DNA of 7,174 bases, from the NCBI GenBank assembly GCA_014799985.1, contig JAAVGZ010000075.1:1-7174 (forward strand). The letters run 5' to 3'. The DNA comes from Helicobacter sp. (lineage in GTDB: Bacteria > Campylobacterota > Campylobacteria > Campylobacterales > Helicobacteraceae). Positions 4,469-7,174 of the stretch are shown piece by piece. Under the pieces are notes generated by a model. It was not told where the DNA came from. It worked only from the letters and a program-made list of their open reading frames with translations, and ran no database searches. A program made the position numbers and the translations under genes. The stretch's first letter is position 1, and the number at the start of each line of letters is the position of its first letter.

Positions 4469-6007
4469 CTCCGACTCTCTGCCCACAAGCCCCACAGCAA
4501 CGCATGCAATCGCGATGCTCTGCGGGCTAATCATCTTGCCTACCACGCCGCCAACGCTGTTTGCTGCGAGGAACAAGACTTCAGGGACGCCAATCTGACG
4601 CGCCGTGAGCTGCTGCAATGTGCCAAAGAGCAGGTTGCTGCTCGTGTCAGAGCCTGTGAGGAACACGCCAATCCACCCCACGATGGGCGAGAAAAACGCG
4701 AACGCATCGCCTGTTTGCGCGAACGCAAGCGCGAGAGAAGCCGAGATTCCGCTGTTGTTGCACACGAACGCGAACCCAACGACAAGCCCAATGGTCAGAA
4801 TCGCCATTTTCATCTCGTTGAGCGTCTCGCCAAAGGCGCTAATCGCATCGCTCGGTTTGATTTTGAGCATGGGGATTGTGATGAGCGCGGTGAGCAGAAT
4901 CGATGTCCCAACGGTGTTAATCAGCGGCAGGCTGTATGTCGCATTCACGGCTTTGTCGGCTGCGACAACGGGCGCTGTCTGAATCACGCCCGCGAGCGGC
5001 TCGAACTTGAACGCGAGCGTTGTGAAAGCGAGCGCGCCTTCGCCGGCAAAGAGCGCCTTGAACCAGCCCTGTGTCCAGATTAGAATCGCGACAATCAACA
5101 CGACAAAGGGCATCCACGCGAGGACGATTTGGTTGGTCGCGTGTTTCTTGACCTCGATTTTCTTGTCGCTCGTGCTCTCAAAGATGAAGGGCTTTGCGGG
5201 CTGCCAAAAGCGCAAGAAGATTGTGGTGCAAGCGATAGAAACAACGGCAGAGGCGATGTCGGGCAGCTCTGGTCCCAAGAAATTCGCGGTGATGAACTGC
5301 ACAATCGCGAAGCTCCCCCCGGCAACGAGCACGGCAGGCCATGTTTCTTTGATTCCCTTGAATCCGTTCATCAAAAAGACGAGGAAGAAGGGCACGAACA
5401 CCGACAACGGCGGCAACATCTTGCCCGCAACGGCGCTAATCTCGATTGCGGGGACGCCCACAACGCCAGCCATTGCGATAATCGGAATCCCCACAGCGCC
5501 AAACGCCACGGGCGCGGTGTTGGCAATCAGGCAGAGCCCGGCGGCATACAGCGGCGGTAGCCCGATGCCAACGAGCAGCGCGGCGGTAATCGCGACAGGT
5601 CCGCCAAAGCCCACAGCGCCCTCGAGAAATGCGCCGAAGCAGAAGCCAATCAGAATCACCTGTAAACGTTGGTCGGGCGTAATCGCGATGATGCTGTCGC
5701 GCAAAATGCTGAAATAGCCCGATTTGTCGGTGAGCTTGTAGAGGAAGATTGCCGCGACAATAATCCACGCAATCGGCCACATTCCATAGACAAAGCCATA
5801 CACAAAGCTCGCCCCAACCATTGCTGTGGGCATTCCATAGACACTAATGGCAATCACCATTGCGAGCACAACGGTGAGCAACCCGGCAACATGCCCCTTG
5901 AGCTTGAGTACTAGCAAGCAACAAAAGAACAGCGCAACGGGCAGAAACGCGACAAGCGCGCTTAGCCATTGGTTGCCCAAGGGGTCATAGTTTTGAATCC
6001 AAGTCAT
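4370..6007 (-). CDS. lctP: L-lactate permease (LctP/LldP family)
   Basis: This 545-residue protein is close to the 551 of E. coli LldP and appears complete. It has many hydrophobic segments throughout, as expected for this proton-coupled lactate importer of the inner membrane. Recognisable family blocks are GAFLEGAVGFGGPVAIT (125-141), ANTAPVAFGAVGIP (162-175), GVFLTGSDTSSNLLFG (about 450-465) and GKMISPQSIAIACVAVGLVG (from about 490). The start is set by AAAAGGAG (plus-strand 6013-6020), 5 nt from the ATG, and by a near-consensus promoter. Helicobacter uses lactate as carbon and electron source, and H. pylori carries two adjacent lctP copies; here only one is in the window and no lactate dehydrogenase gene accompanies it. 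Its C-terminal 32 codons overlap the BrkB-family gene on the opposite strand. Confidence 0.95.
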   Translation of the reverse strand: MTWIQNYDPLGNQWLSALVAFLPVALFFCCLLVLKLKGHVAGLLTVVLAMVIAISVYGMPTAMVGASFVYGFVYGMWPIAWIIVAAIFLYKLTDKSGYFSILRDSIIAITPDQRLQVILIGFCFGAFLEGAVGFGGPVAITAALLVGIGLPPLYAAGLCLIANTAPVAFGAVGIPIIAMAGVVGVPAIEISAVAGKMLPPLSVFVPFFLVFLMNGFKGIKETWPAVLVAGGSFAIVQFITANFLGPELPDIASAVVSIACTTIFLRFWQPAKPFIFESTSDKKIEVKKHATNQIVLAWMPFVVLIVAILIWTQGWFKALFAGEGALAFTTLAFKFEPLAGVIQTAPVVAADKAVNATYSLPLINTVGTSILLTALITIPMLKIKPSDAISAFGETLNEMKMAILTIGLVVGFAFVCNNSGISASLALAFAQTGDAFAFFSPIVGWIGVFLTGSDTSSNLLFGTLQQLTARQIGVPEVLFLAANSVGGVVGKMISPQSIAIACVAVGLVGRESELFRFTVKYSIGFVIIIGILVYCAAFVFPGILA

Positions 6008-6036
6008 GTTTTCTCCTTTTAGACTTAAGATTTTGC

Positions 6037-6065
6037 ATTTTACTTTATTTATTTTTATCTGTCAA
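6037..6065 (-). promoter_or_regulatory. Promoter of the lactate permease gene
   Basis: Read on the minus strand, TTGACA (6060-6065) and TAAAAT (6037-6042) are separated by exactly 17 bp of A-rich DNA. Transcription should start near 6030, leaving a leader of about 23 nt with the AAAAGGAG ribosome binding site. The arrangement is close to ideal for a sigma70-type promoter. Confidence 0.8.
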
Positions 6066-6070
6066 TAAAG
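6043..6070. promoter_or_regulatory. Inverted repeat over the lactate permease promoter, candidate operator
   Basis: CTTTATT (6043-6049) and AATAAAG (6064-6070) are perfect inverted arms. Matching positions lie 21 bp apart, two turns of the helix, covering the spacer and the -35 box. A dimeric regulator bound here would block the polymerase. The region is AT-rich, so chance is a real alternative, and no regulator gene is in the window. Confidence 0.35.
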
Positions 6071-6144
6071 CCTCACATCGCTAGAATTTCAGGTTTCTAT
6101 CAGTTGTAGGTGGGTAGATTGTCTCGACAAAAAGGAGAGGGACA

Positions 6145-6849
6145 ATGAAAAGAGCTTTTTTCGTTTTCGGCATGCTATGCGCGCTCGCGCTCGCGCAAGA
6201 TGACGGCTTGTTTCTTGGGTTGTCAATGGGCACAAGCAGGCTGCATTTTGACATCACGAGCGATACGCTCTCATCGCAAACCACAGAGGTTGATGACGGC
6301 GAGGGGAATGTTTCGAATGTAACGACCTATACGGGGGAGCGCACGAACAATCGCTTCAGCACGAGCACGCGGAACTATTTTGGCGCGATTGTGGGATTCC
6401 GCAGCTTCTTGCAGCCCGACCTCGCGATTCGTGGCTATGGGGAATATGAATACCACCCCACGACCATCAAACATAGCGTTGAGGGCGACAGGAACTCGAA
6501 GTATTACAACATCACATTGGGCGTTGATGGAATGTATTATTTTATGCGCAATGAACAGTTTGGAATCAGCGCCTTTGCGGGTGTTGGGGCGGTGTATAGC
6601 CGCTATGATTCCTATCTCGTGAGCGCGGCGGGCGAGGCGTTTAAGAAAATCGGCACGCTCGGATATATGGCGAATGCGGGTGTGCATGTCGATGTCGCGA
6701 CACATCACGGAATCGACATTGGCGCGCGCTACATCGGAAACGAAGTCAGCAAGAAGGCGGGCAGCTTTGTCGATGATGTGCGCATCGACAACACGGCGAA
6801 GATTCTCCAAAAGCCCGCGTTTTTTGTGCGGTATGTGTATCAGTTTTGA
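6145..6849 (+). CDS. Small outer-membrane beta-barrel protein
   Basis: This is a 234-residue protein. The signal peptide is MKRAFFVFGMLCALALA, with likely cleavage after Ala17. The mature part alternates amphipathic strands with polar loops: GLFLGLSMGTSRLHF, NYFGAIVGFRSF, LAIRGYGEYEY, YNITLGVDGMYYF, FGISAFAGVGAVYSRY, LGYMANAGVHVDV, IDIGARYIG and a final strand ending VRYVYQF. The C-terminal Phe is the standard recognition signal for the BAM assembly machinery. Size and strand count suggest an eight-stranded barrel, as in small Helicobacter outer-membrane proteins. The start follows AAAGGAG (6131-6137). It is divergent from the lactate permease gene across 137 bp. A -10-like TAGAAT (6082-6087) is the best promoter guess, without a good -35. 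Function, such as adhesion or structural support, cannot be assigned. Confidence 0.82.
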   Translation: MKRAFFVFGMLCALALAQDDGLFLGLSMGTSRLHFDITSDTLSSQTTEVDDGEGNVSNVTTYTGERTNNRFSTSTRNYFGAIVGFRSFLQPDLAIRGYGEYEYHPTTIKHSVEGDRNSKYYNITLGVDGMYYFMRNEQFGISAFAGVGAVYSRYDSYLVSAAGEAFKKIGTLGYMANAGVHVDVATHHGIDIGARYIGNEVSKKAGSFVDDVRIDNTAKILQKPAFFVRYVYQF

Positions 6850-6927
6850 ATCTGTGCGCGCGATGACGCGATGTTTCTCTGCTGCTTAACATGATGATAG
6901 GCATTTCTATAAAATATGCTATTTCTC

Positions 6928-7073
6928 GTCATTGCAAGCGTCCGCAGCTCTAGCTATCGTCATGGCGAGAGGCTTTAGCCTCGTGGCAATCAACCGTGTT
7001 GGGATTCCTTGTGATAATCTTGTGTCATTGCGAGCTTACGCGAAGCAATCAATAGGCAAGGAATCCCCCAACA
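6928..7073. repeat. Cluster of palindromic repeats related to the left-end elements
   Basis: Three related starts occur: GTCATTGC (6928), GTCATGGCGAG (6959) and GTCATTGCGAG (7024). The second is followed by a block (6965-6998) identical over 34 bp to 61-94, including GAGGCTTTAGCCTC. GGGATTCCTTG (7001-7011) and CAAGGAATCCC (7057-7067) form a perfect 11-bp inverted pair. It extends outward to TGTT/AACA if two bulged Cs are allowed. Between them ATTGC/GCAAT (7027-7049) forms an inner stem. With the left copy, this shows a dispersed repeat family. The rest of 6850-7101 holds no gene that I can support. Confidence 0.7.
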
Positions 7074-7101
7074 AAGAATCCCCAGAAAAAGCGCGCGCAA
7101 G

Positions 7102-7174
7102 CTAGCGTAGCTCACGCAGCGCCGCTTTGGTTCTTGTCTTCCCAATCAAGAAGAAGAGCGTGCAGGGGTTGGGG
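7102..7174 (-). CDS. Possible 3' end of an unidentified gene entering from the right edge
   Basis: Two minus-strand frames are open from the window edge. One reads PNPCTLFFLIGKTRTKAALR and ends at TAG (7102-7104). The other reads PQPLHALLLDWEDKNQSGAA and ends at TGA (7112-7114). Both use codons like the neighbouring genes, and the repeat cluster stops just beyond them, as expected at a gene boundary. About 20 residues are too few to identify a family or choose between frames. It may be non-coding. Confidence 0.2.
   Translation of the reverse strand, partial: PNPCTLFFLIGKTRTKAALRELR

Noticed and set aside
4540..5914. Several plus- and minus-strand frames inside the lactate permease gene
   Set aside because: They are shadows of a conserved, intact permease gene and are Arg- or Ser-rich without domain features.
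6850..7101. CRISPR array or tRNA in the right non-coding region
   Set aside because: The repeats are palindromic and unevenly spaced with no unique spacers of constant length, and no cloverleaf or CCA end could be found.
6962..7104. Plus-strand 47-codon open frame starting MARGFSLVAINR
   Set aside because: It is a translation of the repeat cluster, including the block shared with the left end, and has no ribosome binding site.

Overview
The window looks like a piece of a Campylobacterota chromosome, most likely Helicobacter. The evidence is an LctP-type L-lactate permease, a small outer-membrane beta-barrel protein ending in Phe, perfect TAAGGAG-type ribosome binding sites, TATAAT promoters, and long poly-G tracts inside coding sequence, the usual contingency-locus signature of this group. 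Base composition is near balanced, higher in GC than H. pylori, so an enterohepatic or animal-associated species is plausible. Genus and species are inference.

Layout. Positions 1-159 hold non-coding palindromic repeats, followed at 175-243 by a row of short perfect hairpins that ends at a ribosome binding site. Two SAM-dependent methyltransferase genes follow on the plus strand, each with a poly-G tract in its N-terminal part. The first (255-1321) has 11 Gs and is out of frame (OFF). It combines a methyltransferase-like N-terminal domain with a Rossmann-like C-terminal domain. The second (1374-2168) has 14 Gs, is in frame (ON), and has its own extended -10 promoter. A strong TTGACA-N18-TATAAT promoter then drives a compact envelope operon: a lipoprotein made of 24-residue YwqK/MORN-like repeats (2308-2787), an EI24-like membrane protein (2803-3534) and a YihY/BrkB-family membrane protein (3545-4468).

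The L-lactate permease gene (4370-6007) runs on the minus strand and overlaps the 3' end of the BrkB-family gene by 99 bp, tail to tail. It has a near-ideal promoter with a 7-bp inverted repeat laid over it. A divergent outer-membrane protein gene (6145-6849) follows. The right end (about 6928-7073) carries more of the same repeat family found at the left end, including an identical 34-bp block. A possible gene 3' end on the minus strand lies at the window edge.

How the parts may work together: almost every product is predicted to act in or on the cell envelope, or could modify surface molecules. The two methyltransferases could form a two-switch phase-variable unit giving four expression states. 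Their substrates cannot be read from sequence. Separately, the hexamer GGAATC/GATTCC is strongly over-represented across the window (23 by hand count), in coding and repeat DNA and on both strands.
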